Under the pieces are notes generated by a model. The model was given only the letters and a program-made list of their open reading frames with translations. It was not told the origin of the DNA and did no database searches. From the NCBI GenBank assembly GCA_028696075.1, contig JAQVHS010000014.1, positions 1 to 42,884 on the forward strand: DNA of 42,884 nucleotides. The letters are read 5' to 3'. Position 1 is the stretch's first letter; each line of letters opens with the position of its first letter. This DNA comes from Candidatus Gastranaerophilales bacterium (GTDB lineage Bacteria > Cyanobacteriota > Vampirovibrionia > Gastranaerophilales > JAILCC01). The position numbers and the translations under genes were made by a program. Below, piece after piece: positions 7,144-14,495 of the stretch.

Positions 7144-7167
7144 ACGGACTATGCATTTTGAAGGTTT

Positions 7168-7380
7168 ATGATGAGTAAGAATCAGAATTTTAAGGATGAA
7201 ATCTTTAAAACCCCTGCTCTAAAAAAAGACAGGGTGCTTAAGTCTATAAATAATTATTTATCGCAATTGAAACTGCACTTTGATTTAACGGATAAAGAAT
7301 TGGCTGAAATTATACAAATTCTTAATTCACAACACAAAAAGTGTTTATCCTCTAAAAAGTGGTGGTATATATTTAAATAA
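7168..7380 (+). CDS. Hypothetical 70-aa protein
   Basis: Not recognised. A small, highly charged protein (LKKDRVLKSINNYLSQLKLH, DLTDKELAEIIQILNSQHKK) ending in an aromatic tail KKWWYIFK. GAAGG precedes two consecutive ATG codons (7168 and 7171); the second has better spacing. It sits between the terminator of the csrA operon and the promoter of the receiver gene, so it may be monocistronic. Confidence 0.5.
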   Translation: MMSKNQNFKDEIFKTPALKKDRVLKSINNYLSQLKLHFDLTDKELAEIIQILNSQHKKCLSSKKWWYIFK

Positions 7381-7407
7381 GCAGATAGCATAAAAGATGT
7401 ATCTACT

Positions 7408-7436
7408 TTGACTTGAAGTTGAGGCTCGTATATAAT
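7408..7436 (+). promoter_or_regulatory. Sigma-70-type promoter of the receiver operon
   Basis: TTGACT (7408-7413), exactly 17-bp spacer, TATAAT (7431-7436). The downstream gene starts at 7467 with an SD-like TAGGAAG, leaving a leader of about 25 nt. This argues against the in-frame TTG start at 7413. Confidence 0.75.
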
Positions 7437-7466
7437 GAGTTTATAGAAGAAGAGTGTAGGAAGACT

Positions 7467-8093
7467 ATGAGCGACGAAAAAGAAGAAAAACCCGGTCTTG
7501 AAATAGATGATAACACCATTAAGACGCTTTTTGGGCTGGCGGGTATTCCCGTGCCTGAGAATATAAGCAACGAAGAGCTTATGAAGATGGCAAACACATT
7601 GAAGGACAAGATGACTAAACTTCAATCACAGCCAAATGCTGCGGCGGAGCCTGCACAGGATGCTGCTGCTTCCAAACAAAATACAACAGTTGTAAATGAG
7701 TTTCTAAAAGGCGGGGTAGAACAAACTCGTCCGCGTTCTGTTTTAATAGTTGATGATTTAGGGGTTATTGTTTACCAGCTTGAGTTGTTATTCAAAAAAA
7801 TGGGGTTTGAAGTTACTACTTCTAACAGAGTAAGCGACTGTATTATGAAATTTAAGAAAAAAGATTTCGGTTATGTGATAATGGATTTATTTTTACCTAC
7901 TGAAAAAGAAGGGTTTTTACTGCTTGATGAACTAAAAAAATTAGTCCTGTTATGCAAGCTGGATACAAAAATTGTTGTTATGACCGCTTCTTCGAAATCT
8001 GATTACAAGATTAACTGCAAAAATCGCGGCGCAGACTTTTATATAGAAAAAACCCACGGCTGGCAAAATGAACTTATAACTTATTGTAAGTAA
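7467..8093 (+). CDS. Response-regulator receiver protein with N-terminal extension
   Basis: A 208-residue protein. Residues 1-55 are an acidic helical region (NTIKTLFGLAGIPVPENISN) and 56-88 an Ala/Gln-rich linker. The receiver domain is 89-208: SVLIVDD (Asp96/97 metal site), VIMDLFLP (phosphoacceptor Asp140), VVMTASS (Thr173) and FYIEKTHG (Lys195). There is no output DNA-binding domain, so it probably signals through protein contacts. The start at 7467 follows from promoter and SD position. It is followed after 10 nt by the MshEN-like protein, a likely partner; together they could tie phosphorelay to surface-appendage or secretion control. No histidine kinase is in the window. Confidence 0.82.
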   Translation: MSDEKEEKPGLEIDDNTIKTLFGLAGIPVPENISNEELMKMANTLKDKMTKLQSQPNAAAEPAQDAAASKQNTTVVNEFLKGGVEQTRPRSVLIVDDLGVIVYQLELLFKKMGFEVTTSNRVSDCIMKFKKKDFGYVIMDLFLPTEKEGFLLLDELKKLVLLCKLDTKIVVMTASSKSDYKINCKNRGADFYIEKTHGWQNELITYCK

Positions 8094-8103
8094 GGAATAT
8101 AAA

Positions 8104-8865
8104 ATGGAAAAACCCTCTACAAAATTAACCCAATTTATAACGGATATTCTAACCATGCCGATTTGGATTAAACAAACTCTGTATGTTTACCTGAAATATA
8201 AGCTGGAGGAAGAAATCACGGATGCATATCTCAATAATGTTGCTATTGAAGATATTTTCCAACTGCATAAAGCAGAACTTACTTACAACGGCAAAAAAGA
8301 ATTTGAACAACGAACTTTAAAATTAGATGAAAAATGTTATACATTTATGCAGGATTCTATTAACGGGCTTACTATTGTAGAGATTGCGGTTAAAAATTAC
8401 TGGAAATTGCAGGAAATGGCGGAAATATTTACCAACTGTCTTGATAAAGAACTGATTAAAAAAACTGCTTCCGAGAAAATAATAGAAATGGTACGCTACA
8501 TCAGCGGAGAAACACGTCTTGGCGAATATTTCGTAAGAACAGGACGTATCTCAATAGAACAGCTGCAGGAAGTTCTGACCCAGCAGGAAAAAATCGAAAA
8601 AGCTACAGGTGAAAAAGTCGGGGTTGCTACTATATTGGTTAATCTTGAATATATCAGAGAAGAAGAAGTAAAGGCTCTTATCCGCTTCAAAGAAGAAAGC
8701 AGACGCCGCTTTATTCTGAAAAGCTCTAAATATACTTCGGAAGAAATTGAAGGTGAAACAGAGTCTGAACTTATGCGAATTAAGCTTCTGAATGAAAGAA
8801 TTTTAAAAGAAAATAAAATTCTCAAAGACCAGCTTAGAAAAATTTTGAATTTGCCTAAATCATAA
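8104..8865 (+). CDS. MshEN/GspE N-terminal-like domain protein, putative c-di-GMP sensor
   Basis: A 253-residue soluble protein. Residues 1-130 are helical and unrecognised. Residues 135-195 look like a type II secretion GspE_N/MshEN domain: RLGEYFVRTGRISIEQLQEV then LTQQ, matching the RLGxxLxxxGxIxxxQLxxAL pattern that in MshE binds cyclic-di-GMP, followed by a second half ILVNLEYIREEEVKALI. Residues 210-253 form a coiled coil (LLNERILKENKILKDQLRKI). There is no ATPase domain, so it is not a full GspE/PilB. It is operonic with a receiver protein and touches the asparaginase gene by one base. Nucleotide binding is inferred. Confidence 0.65.
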   Translation: MEKPSTKLTQFITDILTMPIWIKQTLYVYLKYKLEEEITDAYLNNVAIEDIFQLHKAELTYNGKKEFEQRTLKLDEKCYTFMQDSINGLTIVEIAVKNYWKLQEMAEIFTNCLDKELIKKTASEKIIEMVRYISGETRLGEYFVRTGRISIEQLQEVLTQQEKIEKATGEKVGVATILVNLEYIREEEVKALIRFKEESRRRFILKSSKYTSEEIEGETESELMRIKLLNERILKENKILKDQLRKILNLPKS

Positions 8866-9791
8866 TGGTGCAGCATAAGACTATTATTGAATATACAAGA
8901 AATAACATAGTCGAAAAAGCCTATATGGGTTCTATCGTTGTTATAGACAAAAATAAAAACACGGTCTTTGAATTTTCAAATCAAAACGACAATTTTATTT
9001 TCCGCTCTGCCCAAAAACCATTTCAAGCTTTAAATATACTAATAAGCGGAGCTTTTAATACTTATGATTTAAACGAAGAACATCTGGCAGTTATAAGCGG
9101 TTCGCATTCAGGTACAGAAGCACATTCAAGAACAGTGAAAGAAATTTTAGCCAAAATAAACTGCACCGCGGAGGATTTGCTTTGTCCTGCAAGTTACCCT
9201 TTAGATAAAGCAGCTTATCTAAATATGATAAAAAACGATGTTGCACCTCAAAAAATCCTACATAACTGTAGCGGAAAGCACTGTGGTATGCTCGCTGTTT
9301 GCAGGGTTTTGGGCTTGGATATAAAAAATTATACGGATATTAACCATCCTGTCCAAAGGCAAATTATCAAACAGACTTTAGAATTATGTGAATTTGAAGA
9401 AGAAATCACGGCAAAAGACGGCTGCTCAACCCCTGTGCTTGCAATGCCGCTTAAAAATATGGCAGCGGGTTTATCAAACCTTTATAACGATAAAAACGGC
9501 AAAAAAATTCTTGAAGCCTGCCTGAAATATCCGTTCCTTTTTGGCGGTATGCAAAGATTTGATACCCTGATTATTGAGGCTTCAAACGGTAAAATATTTG
9601 CCAAAACAGGAGCAGAAGGGCTGCTTTTGGCTTTTAATTCAGAAATCGGGCAAAGTGCCGCCATCAAGGTTTTGTCTGACGATATGACGGCAAGAAGTAC
9701 GGCGGTCTTGGCGCTTTTTGAAAAATTAAGCTGGGTTGAAAAAGGCTTTTTAAAAGAGCAAAAAATAGTTGATACCAGGGTTTTATTTTAA
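8865..9791 (+). CDS. L-asparaginase II (Rhizobium-type family)
   Basis: A 308-residue member of the asparaginase II (PF06089-like) family that hydrolyses asparagine to aspartate and ammonia and is unrelated to AnsA/AnsB. Motifs: FRSAQKPFQAL near residue 46 (the catalytic SxxK-type segment), VISGSHSGTEAHSRTV, ILHNCSGKHCGMLAVCRVLG (conserved CSGKH) and TAKDGCSTPVLAMPL. The length is slightly short of the usual 320-340. There is no signal peptide, so it is cytoplasmic. The start overlaps the previous stop by one base (TAATG), implying coupling. Its stop abuts that of the convergent RSH gene. Confidence 0.85.
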   Translation: MVQHKTIIEYTRNNIVEKAYMGSIVVIDKNKNTVFEFSNQNDNFIFRSAQKPFQALNILISGAFNTYDLNEEHLAVISGSHSGTEAHSRTVKEILAKINCTAEDLLCPASYPLDKAAYLNMIKNDVAPQKILHNCSGKHCGMLAVCRVLGLDIKNYTDINHPVQRQIIKQTLELCEFEEEITAKDGCSTPVLAMPLKNMAAGLSNLYNDKNGKKILEACLKYPFLFGGMQRFDTLIIEASNGKIFAKTGAEGLLLAFNSEIGQSAAIKVLSDDMTARSTAVLALFEKLSWVEKGFLKEQKIVDTRVLF

Positions 9792-11945
9792 TTATTTGTA
9801 TTTTCTGGCATTTTGTGATTGTGTTCGTGTTACTGAAATCACATCAGGCAGAGCGCTGAGCGCATTCATAATCCGATTAAGATTGTCTATGTCTTTTATT
9901 TCCAAGCCCAAATCTATTGTACCGATTTTACGCTGTTTGGTTGTAACATTTGCGTATAAAATATTGGTTTTATTATCAGCTATTTTGCCCAGTACTTCTT
10001 GAAGCACTCCAACCTTGTCATGAGTTTCAACCTTTATGGGAACGGTATATATTTTATTAACTTCCACCCCTGACCATTTAATATTCATAAGTCTTTCAGG
10101 CGGTATAGAATTGAGCGCCGGGCAGTCTATCCTGTGTACGCTGACCCCCCTGCTTCTTGTAACAGCTCCCACTATAGGCTCTCCGGGAATAGGGGAACAG
10201 CATCGTGAAATATGATACAGCATTCCTTCAAGACCGATAATATCGCGTTTGGTATCTTTGAACTTCCTTGGCGCTTTTATTTTAACTTCATCTTCCTGTT
10301 TGCCGAGTTTTGGCAGCTTATTGGCTATTTTATGCAGTGAAATTTCGCCATAACCAAGAGCCGAAAATAAATCATCTGCGGAAGTGTAATTAAGTTCTTT
10401 GGCTACTTTTGTGAACTCGTCAGTCTTTAAGTATTCTTCAAATTTATTTTTTGTCAGCTCATGTTCGAGAATTTCTCTGCCAAGCGCCTCATACTCTTCT
10501 TTTTTGTTCTTTTTAAACCAAAGTTTTATTTTTGACTTGGCATTATTTGACGAGGCAAAATTTATCCAATCAAGTTTAGGGTTAGAGGTTTTGGAGGTTA
10601 TAATTTCCACAAAATCGCCTGTCAAAAGTTTGGTATCAAGCGGCACAATCCTACCGTTAATTTTAGCCCCCACGGTTTTGTGTCCTACTTCTGTGTGTAC
10701 ACGGTACGCAAAATCAATCGGAGTAGCACCGTTGGGTAAGTCTATAACATCACCCATCGGCGTAAACACAAATACCTGGTCTGCAAATAAATCCAACTTA
10801 ACCAAATCAACATATTCTTTGGCATCTTTTGCATTTTCCTGAACTTCCGCCAGCTTACGCAGCCAGGTAAAAGAACTCTCTTTGCTTAAAACTTTGACTG
10901 AACCCGATTCTTTGTACTTCCAGTGCGCAGCAATACCGAACTCTGCTTCTTCGTGCATTTGCTGTGTTCTTATCTGAATTTCAACAGGTTTGCCTCTCGG
11001 TCCTATCACGGACGTATGCAAAGAACGGTAGAGATTGCTTTTGGGCATAGCTATATAATCTTTAAACCTGCCCGGAATCGGTTTAAAGGTCGAATGGATT
11101 ATGCCTAAGACTTCGTAGCATTCTTTTATATTATCAACTATTACCCTTACCGCCGTAATATCAAAAAGCTCGTGATAATCCTTCTGCTGTCGTTTCATTT
11201 TGTTATAAATACTATAATAATGCTTTGCCCTGCCTTTTATTTTTGCTTTTATATCCACCTGCAAAAGCGCGTTGTTTATTTTATCTACAATGGTTTGGAC
11301 AATCTCATCTCTTTCGGCTTTTGTTTGGGCAACGTTTTTTGCCACTTCGTAATATTTTTCCGGCTCTGTATAGCGCAAAGACAAATCTTCAAGCTCTGCT
11401 TTAATTCTGCCGATACCTAATCTGTTTGCAAGAGGGGCAAAAATTTCAAGCGTTTCCTGCGCTATTTTCTTTTGTTTAGCTTGCGGCATATGGTTAAGCG
11501 TGCGCATATTATGAAGTCTATCTGCCAGTTTGAGCAAAATGACCCTCATATCATCCGCCATAGAAATAAACATTTTTCTGAAGTTCTCTGCCTGCCGCTC
11601 TTCGTTAGATTTAAACTCGAGTTTTCCCAGTTTTGTTACGCCATTTACAAGCTTGAGAACATCATCGCCGAATTTCTCTTGAATTTCCTGCGGTTTTACA
11701 TCAGTATCTTCTAAAATATCATGCAAAAGAGCTGCTGTAATTGTCTGGACATCTGCCTTAAATTCCGCCAGAATTTTTGCTACTTCGACAGGGTGTATTA
11801 TGTAGGGTTCTTCGCTTGCTCTGTATTGACCGTCATGATGAGAAAACGAAAAATCGAACGCAAAGCGAATTCTGTCAATTTCTTCCTGACTTCTGTCTTG
11901 TTTTTTTAATATTGTTTCCAGTTGTTTATAAACATTTGTTGACAT
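9792..11945 (-). CDS. RelA/SpoT homologue, bifunctional (p)ppGpp synthetase/hydrolase
   Basis: A 717-residue long RSH protein that makes and degrades the stringent-response alarmone. Domains in order: HD hydrolase (YIIHPVEVA about 48, LLHDILEDTD 74-82, residues intact so hydrolysis is likely), synthetase (YHSIYNKMKRQ-like, DITAVRVIVD, RFKDYIAMPKSNLYRSLHTS, EIQIRTQQMHEEAEFG), TGS (VFVFTPMGDVIDLPNGATPI), zinc-finger-like CCSPIPGEPI and C-terminal ACT (IKVETHDKVGVLQEVLGKIA). EIQIRT and both catalytic sites point to a bifunctional Rel/SpoT type, the single long RSH typical of this phylum. Monocistronic, convergent with asparaginase. Confidence 0.96.
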   Translation of the reverse strand: MSTNVYKQLETILKKQDRSQEEIDRIRFAFDFSFSHHDGQYRASEEPYIIHPVEVAKILAEFKADVQTITAALLHDILEDTDVKPQEIQEKFGDDVLKLVNGVTKLGKLEFKSNEERQAENFRKMFISMADDMRVILLKLADRLHNMRTLNHMPQAKQKKIAQETLEIFAPLANRLGIGRIKAELEDLSLRYTEPEKYYEVAKNVAQTKAERDEIVQTIVDKINNALLQVDIKAKIKGRAKHYYSIYNKMKRQQKDYHELFDITAVRVIVDNIKECYEVLGIIHSTFKPIPGRFKDYIAMPKSNLYRSLHTSVIGPRGKPVEIQIRTQQMHEEAEFGIAAHWKYKESGSVKVLSKESSFTWLRKLAEVQENAKDAKEYVDLVKLDLFADQVFVFTPMGDVIDLPNGATPIDFAYRVHTEVGHKTVGAKINGRIVPLDTKLLTGDFVEIITSKTSNPKLDWINFASSNNAKSKIKLWFKKNKKEEYEALGREILEHELTKNKFEEYLKTDEFTKVAKELNYTSADDLFSALGYGEISLHKIANKLPKLGKQEDEVKIKAPRKFKDTKRDIIGLEGMLYHISRCCSPIPGEPIVGAVTRSRGVSVHRIDCPALNSIPPERLMNIKWSGVEVNKIYTVPIKVETHDKVGVLQEVLGKIADNKTNILYANVTTKQRKIGTIDLGLEIKDIDNLNRIMNALSALPDVISVTRTQSQNARKYK

Positions 11946-11976
11946 GGTATTCTTATTTTACAACTTTTTTTAACTT

Positions 11977-12291
11977 ATGCAAAATACAAACACGCTAAAA
12001 ATTTCAGAAAAAAATAACGGAATTGTCTTTCAGATTAAAGCTGTTCCTAATTCTTCCTGCTCCAAAATTACCGAAATCAACGAAGAGTTCATAAAAATAA
12101 AGCTTTACGCCCCGCCTGTTGAAGGAAAAGCAAACAAAGAAATTATTTTAATCCTCTCAAAAATGTTCAAAGTTCCTAAAAGTTCGGTGAAAATTTTGCA
12201 CGGAGAACAGGGAAAATTAAAAACGATTTTTATCGATATTTCAAAAAAAGAATTTTTAAAAATACTTTACGATTACCCCTCTTGCATTTAA
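11977..12291 (+). CDS. DUF167 / YggU-family protein
   Basis: A 104-residue protein of the UPF0235/DUF167 family. Characteristic segments: FQIKAVPNSSCSKI, FIKIKLYAPPVEGKANKEII, LSKMFKVPKSSVKILHGEQG and LKTIFIDIS. The family is a small alpha-beta fold of unknown function often found near cell-division or pyrroline-carboxylate genes. Here it is divergent from the RSH gene with about 30 bp between the starts, so promoters must overlap. It is followed by a 255-bp gap without a gene. Confidence 0.88.
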   Translation: MQNTNTLKISEKNNGIVFQIKAVPNSSCSKITEINEEFIKIKLYAPPVEGKANKEIILILSKMFKVPKSSVKILHGEQGKLKTIFIDISKKEFLKILYDYPSCI

Positions 12292-12494
12292 TTTTTAAAA
12301 CATATATAATTATGCGGTAAAGTATTTATACAAATACTAATTACTTTAATACGTCATGCATAGGATATATAGGGTTTTTACCCGATTATATCCTTTTTTT
12401 ATTAAAATCGGTCCTGCGTTGCCGCAGGCTTCTTTAACCTCCGATCTGCCGCCAAACTTCCCGTTTCTTTCCTCCCGCGCTTTCTCATGCCTGC

Positions 12495-12523
12495 TTGATA
12501 AAACCCCGAAAAAGTGCTACCAT
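12495..12523 (+). promoter_or_regulatory. Putative promoter of the serine dehydratase operon
   Basis: TTGATA (12495-12500), 17-bp spacer, TACCAT (12518-12523), with the gene start at 12547 and a GGGGT SD-like run in between. The 12400-12545 stretch is visibly richer in G+C than neighbouring intergenic DNA, and I see nothing else in 12292-12494. Confidence 0.5.
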
Positions 12524-12546
12524 TTTGGCAATATGGGGTCAGATTA

Positions 12547-13221
12547 ATGAAATACATTTCTCTATTAGACATAATAGGTCCCGCGATGGTCGGACCGTCA
12601 AGTTCACACACTGCAGGTGCTGCAAGGATAGGTTTTCTTGCGGGCAAAATTTATGAAGAACTGCCTAAAAGCGTACAAATAAACCTTTACAACTCCTTTG
12701 CCCAAACAGGTAAGGGTCATGGCACGGATAAAAGTATTCTGGCAGGAATTTTAGGACTTGGTGTGGATGATGAAAATATAAAAAATTCATTCCAAACAGC
12801 AAAACAAAAAAATTTAAAAGTTAGTTTTGATTATTTACAAGCGCCTGAACGCCACCCGAATTCCTGCGATATAATATTCTTTGACGGCAAAAAACGCATG
12901 AAAATCACCGCTGATTCCCTTGGGGCAGGTGAGATAAGAATTACTTCCATCGACGGATTTGAAGCCAATTTGCAAGGAGATTACTTTACATTGTTTTTGG
13001 TCTACAAGGACAAACCGGGCATGATTTCCAAAGTAACTTCCATAATTCAGGAAAACGGAATTAATATAGCCAATTTGTCCTGCAGCCGTACTAACAAAGG
13101 TGAAACCGCTTCTATGACTATTTCTCTTGATACCCCGCTCGACAACAATATAGTCGGGAAAAAATTAGCCAAAATACAAGATATTTATACAGTAAGAAAT
13201 ATAGATAAATTAAGGAAATAA
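12547..13221 (+). CDS. sdaAB: L-serine dehydratase, iron-sulphur-dependent, beta subunit
   Basis: A 224-residue beta subunit of the two-subunit Fe-S serine ammonia-lyase, which turns L-serine into pyruvate and ammonia. The hallmark start DIIGPAMVGPSSSHTAGAAR lies at residues 8-27 and an ACT domain occupies the C-terminus (LFLVYKDKPGMISKVTSIIQ, INIANLSCSRTNKGETASMT), probably the serine-sensing part. The start at 12547 fits the family and the promoter; the upstream in-frame extension to 12514 overlaps the -10. It is followed 1 nt later by the alpha subunit gene. Confidence 0.95.
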   Translation: MKYISLLDIIGPAMVGPSSSHTAGAARIGFLAGKIYEELPKSVQINLYNSFAQTGKGHGTDKSILAGILGLGVDDENIKNSFQTAKQKNLKVSFDYLQAPERHPNSCDIIFFDGKKRMKITADSLGAGEIRITSIDGFEANLQGDYFTLFLVYKDKPGMISKVTSIIQENGINIANLSCSRTNKGETASMTISLDTPLDNNIVGKKLAKIQDIYTVRNIDKLRK

Positions 13222-13222
13222 A

Positions 13223-14107
13223 ATGCTTAATCCGACCCGTTTTGAAGAACTGAAAAACATTTGCGAAGAGCAGGAGAAGTCGCTTTTAGACCTGATTATT
13301 GAAATAGAGCTGGTTAATACCGAAATATCAAAAGAAGACTTTTTCAATTCGTTAAAAAGCACTCTTTATATAATGAAGCAAGCTATTAAAGACGGGCTTA
13401 AAAACGAAGAAAAAACGCAGAGTAAAATGGCGGGAAGCGGTGCAAAACAGCTAAATAAAAAATTGGATAAGCGCTCTAATTTTAACCCTCTTTATAATAA
13501 AATAATTGTTTATGCAATGAGCAGCGCCGAACAAAACGCAAGGATGGGCAAAATTGCAGCCTGTCCGACAGCCGGCTCCTGCGGAATTGTTCCTGCGGTA
13601 CTGACAGCTTACGGTGAGGAATTAGGTTTAAACGAAGAAAAACAAATTGAAGGACTGATTATTGCAGGAGCCGTAGGAAAAATCATCGCACAAAAAACAG
13701 CCCTTGCAGGCGCCTGCGGCGGCTGTCAGGCAGAATGCGGAGCCGCCGCGGCTATGGCAGCGGCGGCTATTGTTCAAATGCTCGGCGGCAGCTTAAGCAA
13801 AATTCTGAACGCTGCTGCTCTGGCATTAAAAAACGTACTGGGCTTAACTTGTGACCCTGTGGCAGGGCTTGTTGAAGTACCTTGCGTAAAAAGAAATTCT
13901 TTTATGGCTGTTCATGCAAGTGTAGCAGCCGAATTAGCTATGTCAGGGATTAAAAGCGTTATTCCTGTTGATGAAGTAGTTGATGCACTTGCTCAAACAG
14001 GGATTTTAATGTCGCCCTTGCTCAAAGAAACCTCACAAGGCGGTCTTGCAACCACCAAAACAGGTAAAAAAATCAGCGAAAAACTTAACAAACAATGGTT
14101 TGAATAA
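13223..14107 (+). CDS. sdaAA: L-serine dehydratase, iron-sulphur-dependent, alpha subunit
   Basis: A 294-residue catalytic subunit. Cys-rich family motifs that bind the [4Fe-4S] cluster and substrate are present: CPTAGSCGIVPAVL, ACGGCQAECGAAAAMAAAA and TCDPVAGLVEVPCVKRN. The length is standard. It starts 1 nt after the beta subunit stop (TAAaATG), so subunits are made in equal amounts. Serine breakdown to pyruvate fits a fermentative life and complements the glycine cleavage genes further along. Confidence 0.96.
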   Translation: MLNPTRFEELKNICEEQEKSLLDLIIEIELVNTEISKEDFFNSLKSTLYIMKQAIKDGLKNEEKTQSKMAGSGAKQLNKKLDKRSNFNPLYNKIIVYAMSSAEQNARMGKIAACPTAGSCGIVPAVLTAYGEELGLNEEKQIEGLIIAGAVGKIIAQKTALAGACGGCQAECGAAAAMAAAAIVQMLGGSLSKILNAAALALKNVLGLTCDPVAGLVEVPCVKRNSFMAVHASVAAELAMSGIKSVIPVDEVVDALAQTGILMSPLLKETSQGGLATTKTGKKISEKLNKQWFE

Positions 14108-14189
14108 TCGGGATTAACCGCTTGGGCGGATAAAAAATCATATTTTTCAGGGTAAAGTTACCAAGTTATCTCTAATTAGGAGAAATCTT

Positions 14190-14495
14190 ATGATAAAAGA
14201 ACTTCATGAAACGAATTTTGACGGGTTTATTGCTTCAGGAATAACGTTAGTTGAATTTTTTGCAACCTGGTGCGGATATTGCCAAAAGCAACAGACTGTG
14301 ATTGAAGAGCTTGCCAATGACAATATAACCGTAGGACAGGTTGATGTAGACAAAAACTTGGCATTGGTGCGCCAGTATAATATTGTTTCTTTTCCGTCAT
14401 TTATTATTTTTAAAGACGGAGAAGCGGTAAAAAAATTTAGCGGATTGCACAGCAAAAACGCTATTATGCAATTCCTTTCACATTATTTGAAATAA
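14190..14495 (+). CDS. Thioredoxin-fold protein with CGYC active site
   Basis: A 101-residue cytoplasmic thioredoxin. Fold motifs: TLVEFFATWCGYCQKQQTVI, VGQVDVDKNLALVRQYNIVS, FPSFIIFKDGEAVKKFSG. The redox motif is WCGYC in place of the usual WCGPC; the cis-Pro (SFPSF) is kept. Replacing Pro by Tyr normally raises the redox potential (towards disulphide isomerase/oxidase-like behaviour), known from thioredoxin mutants. SD AGGAGA precedes the ATG. It is convergent with secA; the stops abut (14495/14496). Confidence 0.88.
   Translation: MIKELHETNFDGFIASGITLVEFFATWCGYCQKQQTVIEELANDNITVGQVDVDKNLALVRQYNIVSFPSFIIFKDGEAVKKFSGLHSKNAIMQFLSHYLK

Noticed and set aside
14108-14189. Riboswitch-like GGTAAAGTTACC hairpin upstream of the thioredoxin
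   Set aside because: Only a 4-5-bp stem; a partly similar AAAGTTACC string lies before rocD, but this is too short to support a shared element.
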